Below, one piece after another: positions 7,146 through 13,812 of a DNA stretch of 33,565 nt. Position numbers and translations under genes: made by a program. A model generated the notes under the pieces. That model was given only the letters and a program-made list of their open reading frames with translations, was not told the DNA's origin and did not search any database. The DNA comes from a virus, in the IMG/VR virus record IMGVR_UViG_3300032092_000132, positions 1 to 33,565 of that record; one strand, given 5' to 3'. Position 1 is the stretch's first letter; each line of letters starts with the position of its first letter.

Positions 7146-7339
7146 TGTCTACCAACGAATGGGCTGGTATCGCTGTTGCGGTTACCACAATAATTGCCAG
7201 TTTTGCTGGTGCTGTTCGTTGGTTGGTTAAGCATTACCTTGCTGAACTCAAGCCGAATTCTGGCTCAAGTATGCGTGACTCACTCGACAGATTAGAACGC
7301 AGAGTCGACGAACTATTTACAATTATAGCGGGGAAGTAA
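7145..7339 (+). CDS. Holin-like membrane protein 2 with C-terminal coiled coil
   Basis: This 64-residue protein has one transmembrane helix at about residues 6-28 (AGIAVAVTTIIASFAGAVRW). A short basic/polar linker follows, then a C-terminal amphipathic helix (SMRDSLDRLERRVDELFTII) with heptad spacing. The single-TM plus coiled-coil layout is common among actinophage holins and holin partners. It overlaps the first holin-like gene and the endolysin by one base each (TAATG). It may be the holin itself, an antiholin or a co-holin. Confidence 0.7.
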   Translation: MSTNEWAGIAVAVTTIIASFAGAVRWLVKHYLAELKPNSGSSMRDSLDRLERRVDELFTIIAGK

Positions 7340-7794
7340 TGAGCCTACTAGATATAGCTAAAGCAGAGATTGGTACTATTGAAGTACCAGTTAACAAGAC
7401 TAAGTATGGCAAGTGGTATGGCTTGAATGGTCAACCATGGTGCGCCATGTTTGTTTCATGGTGTTTCAACGAAGCTGGTCTATCTAAGTCTATTGCTGCA
7501 CAAACACCAAAAGGATTTGCATCTTGCGATGCAGGGCTTAAGTGGTTTGCTAAGAAGAATAAACTTGTACCAGTTGGTCAAGCACAACCTGGAGACATTG
7601 TCTTCTTTCAGTTTGATGAAGATGCACAGGCAGACCACGTAGGGATTGTTACTTACAACAACAGATTAACAAAGAACCTCAACTGCATTGAGGGAAATAC
7701 ATCCAGCGGTAACGCTGGCAGCCAGTCCAATGGCGACGGCGTATATAAAAGAAAGCGTTCATACTCGCTGGTAATGGCAGTAGCTCGTCCATAG
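7339..7794 (+). CDS. CHAP-domain endolysin
   Basis: A 151-residue single-domain enzyme with the CHAP (NlpC/P60-like) layout: catalytic Cys35 in PWCAMFVSWC, His100 in ADHVGIV and a Glu/Asn118-120 polar partner in CIEGNTS, with PGDIVFF and RSYSLVMAVARP core strands. CHAP enzymes act as amidases or endopeptidases on peptidoglycan and act from the cytoplasm after holin triggering. No signal peptide and no separate cell-wall-binding domain are present, so the protein is at the small end for endolysins; the short PGBD-like gene at 9713 could be relevant. ATG 7339 overlaps the preceding stop. Confidence 0.88.
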   Translation: MSLLDIAKAEIGTIEVPVNKTKYGKWYGLNGQPWCAMFVSWCFNEAGLSKSIAAQTPKGFASCDAGLKWFAKKNKLVPVGQAQPGDIVFFQFDEDAQADHVGIVTYNNRLTKNLNCIEGNTSSGNAGSQSNGDGVYKRKRSYSLVMAVARP

Positions 7795-7808
7795 TATAAG
7801 GAGTAAGC

Positions 7809-9713
7809 GTGGCAACAAATAACAAAGCACTTGTTGGTGACCTTCCGATTATCCTTAGCCAGTCGATTCCGACTGCGCTTGTAAAGTATAAGAGAGAAGA
7901 CTTTGCAGCAAGCTATGCTATTGGTAATACTCCATGGCTATCTGCAGCCAATGACCAGAACCGTATTAGTCGTATCACGACTACATACCAGAAGGAACGT
8001 ATCGACCAGGGTTCATCCGCTGGCGAAAACTCTTTGTCTAACTGGTGGCTTCGGTCTGCTACATCATGGCATCATGGTGCTGGCGAACGTTACTACGATG
8101 CTGAAGCATCAGACTTGTTTAGATTCTATGAGTCAAGCAACATAGATGTATGGACACAGGGCGAACTCAAACTTCTTAAGAAGACAACCAACGTTAGTAC
8201 GGCATCGGTTAACAGCCCCGCTACGGTAACAGGTGGAACATTCTATACATCTGGAAACAACGTATTCTTTTTTAACCAGTCAACTTCAACCAGCACATCA
8301 ACCAGTTTACCTGGTGGTGCTGTAGCACAGAAGATTACATCCGACGGCGCTGTTGGAATTGTTGGCGCAAGCGACGGTATCTACGTCGTTACAACAGCTA
8401 TGGCTGTCAGTAAGATTTGGAGCAAGCCAAGTTCAAATACAACATGGACTGTTCAAGCAATTGGTTATGTCAAAGATAGAATCGTCGTCGGTGTCCAATT
8501 AGATTCTGGCGAAGCCAACACATACGAACTGAGTAGAAACCCATCATCGCCACCTAAGACAGTAAGCACAACAGAACTTAGATATTCATTCCCTAACACA
8601 ACATTAAATTATGTTTCAATTGCAGAGTTAAACTCTTCAATCATTGTTGGCTATACGGTTGGTATCTATTCAAGAATCCATAGCCATGCTCTCGATGAGG
8701 CATCACCATTGGCAGCAATCAAAGAACCAATTGTTGTAGCCGAACTGCCACGTGGTGAAACCCTTAACCAGTTTAGAACCTACCTTAATGAGTATGTTGT
8801 ACTGGCAACTAGCTCTGGTCTTCGTATTGGTACACAATCAACTGATGGGTTGGGGTTTACATATGGACCACTTACTATCAACACGGAAGTAAAAGACGTA
8901 GCGTTTAATGATTCGTATGTATATGCCACACGTTCCTATAACAATACCGCTGGTCTATGGCGTATTGATTTAGGTACACCCCTTGGCAGTAGTTATGCAT
9001 ATGCATCCGACTTGTCTATAACTTCTGGGTCTGCAACTGGCGTTGCATTTATTGGAACATCTGGTCGTAAGTTTATTACCGCTACCTCTGGAGTATGGAC
9101 TGAATCAGCAACAGAGCTAGAACAAACTGGATTCTTAAAATCTGGCTGGATTCGTTGGGGTACAGCAGAAAAGAAGCAGCCAGTATCAATTGCTATTCGT
9201 GCAACAGGTACAGGTGGAACAGTTAACTTTACGGTTGAAGACCAAGAAAGTCGCTCATCTGGTATTGGTGCTGTCCCGCTGACAGGGTCTAACGACGTGC
9301 AGTTATCTGCTGCGTTGCAGCCAGCCGACCACTTTGAAATTACAGTAACTCTTAACCGCAGTACCAGTAGTGCAACAGTTGGACCAACACTAGAAGAGTG
9401 GCAGTGTCGTGCATTGCCAGCACCTCTACGTTCAAGAACCATTACGGTTCCACTGTTGTGCTACGAAGAAGAGCGTGACTCTAATGGAGTCACTCGTGTC
9501 TCATCACCAGCAGAAAGAGTCAAGTATCTAGAACGTATTGAGCAGAACGGTGGAGCAGTATTGTTCCAAGACTTCTCATGGGAAGAAGAACGTGTATGCA
9601 CTATTCGTGCTATTCAGTTTGAGCAGAACTCGCCACCACCATTTGCCAGTGGCTTTGGTGGAATTGTTACCGTTCAATTGCAGACAATTGATACGGAGCA
9701 GGCGATTCAGTAA
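7809..9713 (+). CDS. Large tail protein, beta-rich (minor tail/baseplate)
   Basis: GTG 7809 follows AAGGAGTAAGC, a good ribosome binding site, and gives 634 residues. The N-terminal region contains RITTTYQKERIDQGSSAGE, SLSNWWLRSATSWHHGAGE and SSNIDVWTQGELKLL. This combination recurs in large tail proteins of actinophages, from recollection. The middle, about 130-400, is a series of short beta repeats (NVFFFNQ, GIYVVTTAM, VGYTVGIYS, ATSSGLRIG) that reads like a beta-propeller or beta-helix. The C-terminal third is a beta-sandwich (VNFTVEDQESRSSGIGAVPL, HFEITVTLNRS) and a last domain with ERVKYLERIEQNGGAVLFQD, as in tail proteins that fold like distal tail or hub domains. It is probably a virion protein contacting the cell surface. 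Confidence 0.7.
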   Translation: MATNNKALVGDLPIILSQSIPTALVKYKREDFAASYAIGNTPWLSAANDQNRISRITTTYQKERIDQGSSAGENSLSNWWLRSATSWHHGAGERYYDAEASDLFRFYESSNIDVWTQGELKLLKKTTNVSTASVNSPATVTGGTFYTSGNNVFFFNQSTSTSTSTSLPGGAVAQKITSDGAVGIVGASDGIYVVTTAMAVSKIWSKPSSNTTWTVQAIGYVKDRIVVGVQLDSGEANTYELSRNPSSPPKTVSTTELRYSFPNTTLNYVSIAELNSSIIVGYTVGIYSRIHSHALDEASPLAAIKEPIVVAELPRGETLNQFRTYLNEYVVLATSSGLRIGTQSTDGLGFTYGPLTINTEVKDVAFNDSYVYATRSYNNTAGLWRIDLGTPLGSSYAYASDLSITSGSATGVAFIGTSGRKFITATSGVWTESATELEQTGFLKSGWIRWGTAEKKQPVSIAIRATGTGGTVNFTVEDQESRSSGIGAVPLTGSNDVQLSAALQPADHFEITVTLNRSTSSATVGPTLEEWQCRALPAPLRSRTITVPLLCYEEERDSNGVTRVSSPAERVKYLERIEQNGGAVLFQDFSWEEERVCTIRAIQFEQNSPPPFASGFGGIVTVQLQTIDTEQAIQ

Positions 9714-9931
9714 TGGAACAGAACAAGTTAATATCACTAGTATCACCAGGTGAAAGAAGTGAGTTAGTCAATAAGGTCAGGCTAGCTCTTAATGTTGCTG
9801 GCGATGATGTGTTGGATGCTCCTCTAGCCGAAGTGCTTAAGGGTTTGCAGCACCAGCTTTCCATCCCAGCAGTCGGGTGCATCAATATAGCCACGCTGGA
9901 TGCGCTCGCAGTTGCTCCACCAGAATGGTAG
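9713..9931 (+). CDS. Small protein resembling a peptidoglycan-binding domain
   Basis: This 72-residue protein is TAATG-coupled to the tail gene. Residues 20-66 follow the spacing of peptidoglycan-binding type 1 domains: VRLALNVAGDDVLDAPLAEV, then LKGLQHQLSIPAVGCINIAT and LDAL. This is equivalent to the usual LQ..L...-DG.-G..T..A...FQ....L...G.....T..AL pattern, with several consensus residues changed. If correct it would supply cell-wall binding missing from the endolysin, or anchor the tail to peptidoglycan. The match is weak and done by eye. It is the last gene of the left arm and is followed 9 nt later by a strong terminator. Confidence 0.5.
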   Translation: MEQNKLISLVSPGERSELVNKVRLALNVAGDDVLDAPLAEVLKGLQHQLSIPAVGCINIATLDALAVAPPEW

Positions 9932-9940
9932 GGCGAGAAG

Positions 9941-9976
9941 AGAGGGGGAATCAGAAATGGTTCCCCCTCTTTTTTT
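9941..9976 (+). terminator. Rho-independent terminator closing the structural arm
   Basis: A perfect 10-bp stem, AGAGGGGGAA at 9941-9950 with TTCCCCCTCT at 9961-9970, has a 10-nt loop and runs into a T tract to 9976. It separates the late rightward genes from the replication operon that starts at 10115. Confidence 0.93.
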
Positions 9977-10098
9977 ATTTTCCAAGGGTTTACCACGGCT
10001 TGCCATCAGGCAAGCCTTTCCCGCCCACCACCCCTCAACCCTATCAGATTATTGGTAATAATCTTTGGCGTGTCGTTGCTCGGTTTATCCTGACCGTT

Positions 10099-10114
10099 TG
10101 GTACAATTGTCGGC
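10099..10114 (+). promoter_or_regulatory. Extended -10 promoter placed for a leaderless transcript
   Basis: TGG-TACAAT (10099-10107) is an extended -10 element. Exactly 7 nt separate the hexamer from ATG 10115, so transcription would start on or within two bases of the start codon and the mRNA would have no 5' leader. No Shine-Dalgarno sequence lies upstream of this ATG. No good -35 is present at 17 nt; TTGCTC at 10076-10081 is 20 nt away. Leaderless starts are common in Actinobacteria, supporting the host inference. Confidence 0.65.
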
Positions 10115-10309
10115 ATGAATCAACTTCCTCCTCATCGGTCTTACAGTCAGCTTACAACGTGGCAGTCCTGCCCTCAGAAATACTTCCTGAGTAAAGTAGC
10201 CATGGTTCCAGAGAAGCCAGCAGTATACCTGGCTGCAGGGTCTGCAGTCCACAGTATGATTGAGTGGTTGAATCATGAGTTCTACAAGCAGCAGCAGGCG
10301 AATGATTGA
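10115..10309 (+). CDS. N-terminal fragment of a split Cas4/RecB-like nuclease
   Basis: This 64-residue protein begins RSYSQLTTWQSCPQKYFL and continues with KPAVYLAAGSAVHSMIEWLN. These are the first two conserved blocks of Cas4/AddB-type PD-(D/E)XK nucleases: the S-x-S-x-L...C-P-x-x-Y block with the first Fe-S cysteine (Cys19), and the GxxxH block (Gly42, His46). The protein then stops, whereas typical actinophage versions continue for about 200 more residues. The missing part is found in the separate ORF at 10507. Since each conserved block is intact, this is more likely a functional split gene than a decaying one. It is the first gene of the operon and appears to be leaderless. Its end overlaps the zinc-ribbon gene by 8 nt. 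Confidence 0.7.
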   Translation: MNQLPPHRSYSQLTTWQSCPQKYFLSKVAMVPEKPAVYLAAGSAVHSMIEWLNHEFYKQQQAND

Positions 10310-10520
10310 CCAACGCGGTATACCCAGTAATGAGTGTATCAATTGCGGTAGCAATGTCCAAGTAGTTCGTGCTATATTTCAAGACTACGAATTGGTTATG
10401 TGGTTTACTGATAGCTTCTGCGGTACTTGTGGTTCTCCTATGACAACCCCAACACCAGTGGACCACCCAGAATATGTGAAGCCACACTACCCAGAGGAAG
10501 AAGACGATGAGTTTAACTGA
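10302..10520 (+). CDS. Zinc-ribbon protein inserted between the nuclease halves
   Basis: The start at ATG 10302 is preferred over ATG 10275, which would overlap the previous gene by 35 nt. The 72-residue product has Cys12-x2-Cys15 (ECINCGS) and Cys40-x2-Cys43 (FCGTCGS) flanking a beta segment (VVRAIFQDYELVMWF), a classic four-cysteine zinc ribbon. A Pro/His/acidic tail ends EEEDDEFN. Acidic tails are frequent in proteins that contact basic partners. It overlaps the upstream half by 8 nt and the downstream half by 14 nt, so all three may be translated together. It may be a subunit or regulator of the nuclease; no direct evidence shows this. Confidence 0.65.
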   Translation: MIDQRGIPSNECINCGSNVQVVRAIFQDYELVMWFTDSFCGTCGSPMTTPTPVDHPEYVKPHYPEEEDDEFN

Positions 10521-11175
10521 GAAGTGGCTAGAAGTATTTAATGATGAAGTAAAATCTGTAGAGGAACAATCAGGTATTCCATCGGCGGAGTGGAAGACAG
10601 CTGGTCGCAAGACCGCTGCTCGACCAGATGGAGAAGACCTATCGTTCTGGCAAAGCGATGGGCTCAAGCAGGTTGAGGCGTACCAGAAATGGTACGAGCA
10701 ATCTGGTTGGAAAATTGCCACAATGCCTGACGGTCGTCCTGGAATCGAGTGGTCAGCAGATGTACATTTCGGAGGTACACCTGTTCGATTTATTGTAGAT
10801 GCCATCTATCAAGTAGGGGAAGACTTGGTAATCGTGGACTACAAGACTGGTTCCAGGACACCGTTCGGTGTAATCCAGAATGGCTTGTATGCCAGTGGTA
10901 TTGAAAAGATTTTTGGAGTACGTCCTAAGTGGGGCGCATTCTTTATGACTCGCAAAGGCGAGCTTGATGATTTGGTTGACCTGTCTCACCTCAGCATAGA
11001 ATATTATGAACATGCATTTGCATCTATGAATCATGGTGTACTCAACGGTTGGTTCCCAACATTTGTTGGAGAAAACTGTAAGATGTGTAGCTACATGGAC
11101 AAGTGTCCAGCATGGGGCTCAAAAGATTTCCCATTACAAATACCAACAACAGGGAAAGAAAAGGAGAGAAAGTAG
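10507..11175 (+). CDS. Catalytic C-terminal part of the split Cas4/RecB-like nuclease
   Basis: A 222-residue protein with the remaining Cas4-family blocks: Asp98 in VRFIVDAIYQ, the D-x-K catalytic motif (VIVDYKTG, Asp111/Lys113), the QxxxY motif (QNGLYASGI, Gln124/Tyr128), and three cysteines near the C-terminus (ENCKMCSYMDKCPAW; Cys191, Cys194, Cys200). Together with Cys19 of the 10115 product these make the usual four-cysteine Fe-S set, so an assembled cluster would bridge two polypeptides. Cas4-type enzymes resect DNA ends and serve recombination-dependent replication in phages. The N-terminus (SLTEKWLEVFNDEV) matches the linker region that normally follows the GxxxH block, so little sequence seems lost. 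ATG 10507 overlaps the zinc-ribbon gene. Confidence 0.8.
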   Translation: MSLTEKWLEVFNDEVKSVEEQSGIPSAEWKTAGRKTAARPDGEDLSFWQSDGLKQVEAYQKWYEQSGWKIATMPDGRPGIEWSADVHFGGTPVRFIVDAIYQVGEDLVIVDYKTGSRTPFGVIQNGLYASGIEKIFGVRPKWGAFFMTRKGELDDLVDLSHLSIEYYEHAFASMNHGVLNGWFPTFVGENCKMCSYMDKCPAWGSKDFPLQIPTTGKEKERK

Positions 11176-11652
11176 ATGACTGAATCTATGTTCTCGTATA
11201 CAGGTAAGTTGAATTCAACTGACCTATTTACCGTCCGAGGTAATAGCGTTAGTGAATTCAGAGCTAACCTAAACGCAGCAGTCGAAGCAATCGCTGAGGC
11301 TGTGCAACTACAAGCATCACTCGCTGGTCGAGTTGCTGCACCTGCAGGAAATGCATACACACCTAACGCTGACCAAGCAATCCAGATGTTGCAGGATGCG
11401 GGTCTTAACCCACAGCCTGTAGTCGCTGGCACAACCCCACAATCAATCGAGGTTGTCAAAGATAAGTACGGTAACGAATGGACATATGGACATCCAGATG
11501 CGCCAGACCTACCAGACGGACGTGGCAAGTACGCCAAGAAGAAGGGCGTATCGAAGGCAGGCAAGGCTTACGTTGGTTGGTTTGACCCAGCCAAGGGACC
11601 GAAGCCTTTCAAGCCAGGCGTTACTGAAGCCGAAACTATTTGGGCTAAGTAA
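11176..11652 (+). CDS. Replication-operon protein of unknown function (possible ssDNA-binding role)
   Basis: A 158-residue protein begins at the base after the nuclease stop. The N-terminal part contains FSYTGKLNSTDLFTVRG and a long Ala-rich helix (AAVEAIAEAVQLQASLAG). The C-terminal half has YGNEWTYGHPDAPDLPDGRG, then a Lys/Gly-rich stretch with KKKGVSKAGKAYVGWFDP. Aromatic and basic residues in short strands suit nucleic-acid contact. Its place between a resection nuclease and a helicase-like ATPase matches where phages carry single-strand binding or annealing proteins. I see no OB-fold signature that would prove it. Confidence 0.5.
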   Translation: MTESMFSYTGKLNSTDLFTVRGNSVSEFRANLNAAVEAIAEAVQLQASLAGRVAAPAGNAYTPNADQAIQMLQDAGLNPQPVVAGTTPQSIEVVKDKYGNEWTYGHPDAPDLPDGRGKYAKKKGVSKAGKAYVGWFDPAKGPKPFKPGVTEAETIWAK

Positions 11653-11654
11653 TC

Positions 11655-12488
11655 ATGCGTAGCCTATTGCAAGTAGTGGGTGTCGAATCACCAGCTGGTA
11701 TTCAGTTACCAGAAATCCTACCTCAACTCACCGCCAGTCAAGTTACCTTTCGTCAAGCGCAATTGCATTTGATTGCTGGTCAACCAGGCGGAGGAAAGAC
11801 ACTACTTGCATTATGGTACGCGATTACATCTAAGGTTCCATCGCTCTACATATCAGCAGACTCTGACTCCAGAACAATTGCAACTCGTGCAGGTGCAATC
11901 ATTATGGATAAGGAAGTCGCTAACGTAGAGAAGTTGATGGATACAGATGCGAGTGTTCTTCTTGAGGATGCTCTTGCTGACGGCGCGAGCCATGTTCGAT
12001 TCGCCTTCGACCCAGCACCTTCTCTTCAAGATATCGAAGAGGAGATAGAAGCGTGGATTGAATTGCATGGCTCCGCCCCAGCAGCAGTATATGTAGATAA
12101 CTTAATGAACGTCGCTGCAGCTAGCGACAATGAGTGGACTGCATTGCGTGATGCAATGTCAGCGTTTCACTATATGGCACGTGAGTATGAGTCAGCATTT
12201 ATTGTGCTACACCATGTGTCCGAGAATGAAAGAATGTCTAAGCCAAACTATCCAGCACCACGCAAAGCGTTGATGGGTAAGGTTGCTGCTCTACCTGAAT
12301 TGGTATTGAGCGTAGCGTTAGACAGTGGGGCAAACGCTTATCGCGTTGCCGTTGTTAAGAATCGTCATGGCAAGGCTGACCCTAATGCAGAGGAGTATGT
12401 AACACTGGCAGCAGAGGCTAGCAAGATGGCTCTCTATAATTCCTCAGCGGAGCTGTTCCGTCAAAGGACATTAAGTCAGTGGCAGTAG
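11655..12488 (+). CDS. RecA/DnaB-type ATPase, probable replicative helicase
   Basis: A 277-residue protein with Walker A GQPGGGKT at residues 42-49, a Walker B-like AAVYVDNL (Asp148), and an AFIVLHHVSENE strand that resembles the DnaB H-x-S/L sensor region. LMGKVAALPELVLSV and VAVVKNRHGKAD follow, the latter like the KNR-x-G motif that precedes the C-terminus of DnaB-like proteins. The protein lacks an N-terminal primase-binding domain, so it is about half the size of bacterial DnaB. It is the core ATPase seen in many actinophages as helicase. The nearby separate primase genes support that reading; a RecA-like recombinase is the alternative. Confidence 0.75.
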   Translation: MRSLLQVVGVESPAGIQLPEILPQLTASQVTFRQAQLHLIAGQPGGGKTLLALWYAITSKVPSLYISADSDSRTIATRAGAIIMDKEVANVEKLMDTDASVLLEDALADGASHVRFAFDPAPSLQDIEEEIEAWIELHGSAPAAVYVDNLMNVAAASDNEWTALRDAMSAFHYMAREYESAFIVLHHVSENERMSKPNYPAPRKALMGKVAALPELVLSVALDSGANAYRVAVVKNRHGKADPNAEEYVTLAAEASKMALYNSSAELFRQRTLSQWQ

Positions 12489-12868
12489 GCAACTCCGACT
12501 TTGATTTAGATTTTAGTTACGGTCATGAAGGCGAGCAGTTAGTAGAGCAGTTACTTACTAACGGCAAGACGGTAGAAGTTAAACGCGACCGCAAGTGGCA
12601 CTCCACTGGTAACGTGTATGTAGAAGTTGAATGCTGGTATAGACGAAGCGAATCATGGGAACCATCAGGTGTGATGGTAAGCAAGGCAGATTACTGGGCA
12701 TTCGTGTTAGAACATGCAGTGCTTATGATTCCAACTGGGCATGTGCTACATGCCATCCGTACATACGGCAGAGAAATTACTTGTGAGATTCCGCCCAATA
12801 GAAGTAAGGGCTACTTAATTACTGTAGATGATTTAATGAAAGCGACAAAGGAACTAATGCATGTATAA
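12479..12868 (+). CDS. PD-(D/E)XK nuclease-like protein
   Basis: GTG 12479 overlaps the helicase end by 10 nt and yields 129 residues. Glu19/Glu23 in a leading helix (GHEGEQLVEQLL), then TVEVKRDRKW with Glu33-x-Lys35, then NVYVEVEC and SGVMVSKADYWAFVL, follow the order of PD-(D/E)XK nucleases in phage replication modules. The E-x-K pair and downstream G-x-V-x-E strand are the core catalytic elements. It may trim junctions or flaps. A second and clearer resolvase-type member occurs at 13421, so roles may be divided. Confidence 0.65.
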   Translation: MAVGNSDFDLDFSYGHEGEQLVEQLLTNGKTVEVKRDRKWHSTGNVYVEVECWYRRSESWEPSGVMVSKADYWAFVLEHAVLMIPTGHVLHAIRTYGREITCEIPPNRSKGYLITVDDLMKATKELMHV

Positions 12869-13010
12869 GATATACGGTGCGTACATAAAGTATAAAGTAA
12901 TGAGGAAGCTTGGTGTTTCAAGGAGAAAGTCCTTGCGACATATTGTAGTTACTGACAGAGTTACGCTAGATTACTGGAAGAAAGTGTACAGTCAAATTAC
13001 TAAACCATAA
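12861..13010 (+). CDS. Small basic protein, 49 residues
   Basis: ATG 12861 overlaps the preceding stop by 8 nt, and the frame ends at TAA 13008-13010, 10 nt before the WhiB gene. The product is rich in Tyr, Lys and Arg (MYKIYGAYIKYKVMRKLGVS, RRKSLRHIVVTD), with no membrane segment. The positive charge suggests nucleic-acid contact. It fills an otherwise empty 150-nt gap and has clean junctions, which is the main reason for calling it. Confidence 0.5.
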   Translation: MYKIYGAYIKYKVMRKLGVSRRKSLRHIVVTDRVTLDYWKKVYSQITKP

Positions 13011-13020
13011 GGAGTAGCTT

Positions 13021-13290
13021 ATGAATATGCCAGACTTATCCAAAGGTCTTTGTCGAGAAGTTGGTACAGAATTTTTTTACCCAGATTCTGAGAACGATAG
13101 CGATACATCTATATATGCTTTTGGTAAGAAGATTTGTTCTGGCTGTGAAGTAAAGCAGGCTTGCCTTGATTGGGCTGTTAAACACGAAGGTTATGGTTTG
13201 TGGGGTGGTACTACCCCGCGTGATAGAATGGCTATCCGTCGTACTCTTAATATAAAACTAGAGTCTATTATCCCAGGAGAATATGCATGA
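13021..13290 (+). CDS. WhiB-like Fe-S transcription factor
   Basis: This 89-residue protein has all WhiB hallmarks: Cys11, then Cys39-x2-Cys42-x5-Cys48 for the [4Fe-4S] cluster, and the G-x-WGG turn (GYGLWGGTTPRDR, residues 57-67) followed by a basic helix (RMAIRRTLNIK) that contacts DNA. WhiB-like proteins bind region 4 of the housekeeping sigma factor and are restricted to Actinobacteria and their phages, so this gene is the best host marker in the window. ATAAGGAGTAGCTT gives a strong ribosome binding site. A likely role is redirecting host transcription or excluding superinfection, as shown for phage WhiB in mycobacteria; that role is inferred here. The gene end overlaps the next start (ATGA). 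Confidence 0.93.
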   Translation: MNMPDLSKGLCREVGTEFFYPDSENDSDTSIYAFGKKICSGCEVKQACLDWAVKHEGYGLWGGTTPRDRMAIRRTLNIKLESIIPGEYA

Positions 13291-13421
13291 CAACTAAAAC
13301 ATTTAAGTTCAAATTTACAATTGCGTATGGAAAGATATCTGGCTTTGGTTTGGGAATTAACATCAGTAAGTGGTGGACAACCATTGACCTTGGCTTCTGG
13401 TATATCGGAATCGAATACTAA
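13287..13421 (+). CDS. Small beta-rich protein, 44 residues
   Basis: ATG 13287 overlaps the WhiB stop (ATGA) and TAA 13419-13421 overlaps the next ATG. The peptide is almost entirely beta-prone and aromatic (FKFKFTIAYGKISGFGLGIN, WWTTIDLGFWYIGIEY) with few charges. It reads like a small amphipathic or membrane-associated peptide, or a fragment of a beta sheet. No family is recognised. Double coupling to both neighbours is the evidence that it is translated. Confidence 0.5.
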   Translation: MTTKTFKFKFTIAYGKISGFGLGINISKWWTTIDLGFWYIGIEY

Positions 13422-13774
13422 TGACAACTGCAGCTAAACGAAAAGGTTCACAGTACGAACGCGACGTAGTCAAATGGCTACGCCAGATGGGATACCCATG
13501 CGCTGAACGTGCATATGGTGCAGGTAGGCACGACGATGTCGGTGATATCGATGGCATCAATGGTGTAGTTATAGAATGCAAGAATGAAAAAGCAATTAGG
13601 ATTCCTCAATACCTTCGGGAACTTGAGGATGAGATGACACACGCGGATGCGGAAACAGGTGTTGTCTTAATTAAGAAGCGTGGCACTTCTAATATCTCAG
13701 AGTCGTATGCAGTAATGCCTGCGGAACTCTGGGTCAATCTGCTAAAACAGGCAGGTTACAATGGACATCAGTGA
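13421..13774 (+). CDS. Holliday-junction resolvase-like PD-(D/E)XK nuclease
   Basis: This 117-residue protein has the Hjc/RuvC-replacement layout: N-terminal KGSQYERDVVKWLR with Glu13, GDIDGINGVVIECKN with Asp42, and the Glu52-x-Lys54 pair. A long helix (PQYLRELEDEMTHADAE) and VVLIKKRGTSNISESY follow. The size is typical of archaeal-type Hjc and phage resolvases. It would process four-way junctions during recombination-dependent replication and before packaging. Coupled in TAATG to the small beta-rich gene upstream. Confidence 0.82.
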   Translation: MTTAAKRKGSQYERDVVKWLRQMGYPCAERAYGAGRHDDVGDIDGINGVVIECKNEKAIRIPQYLRELEDEMTHADAETGVVLIKKRGTSNISESYAVMPAELWVNLLKQAGYNGHQ

Positions 13775-13812
13775 GAAAGTGACAGTTACTCACAAAATGA
13801 AAAGAGGTAACT

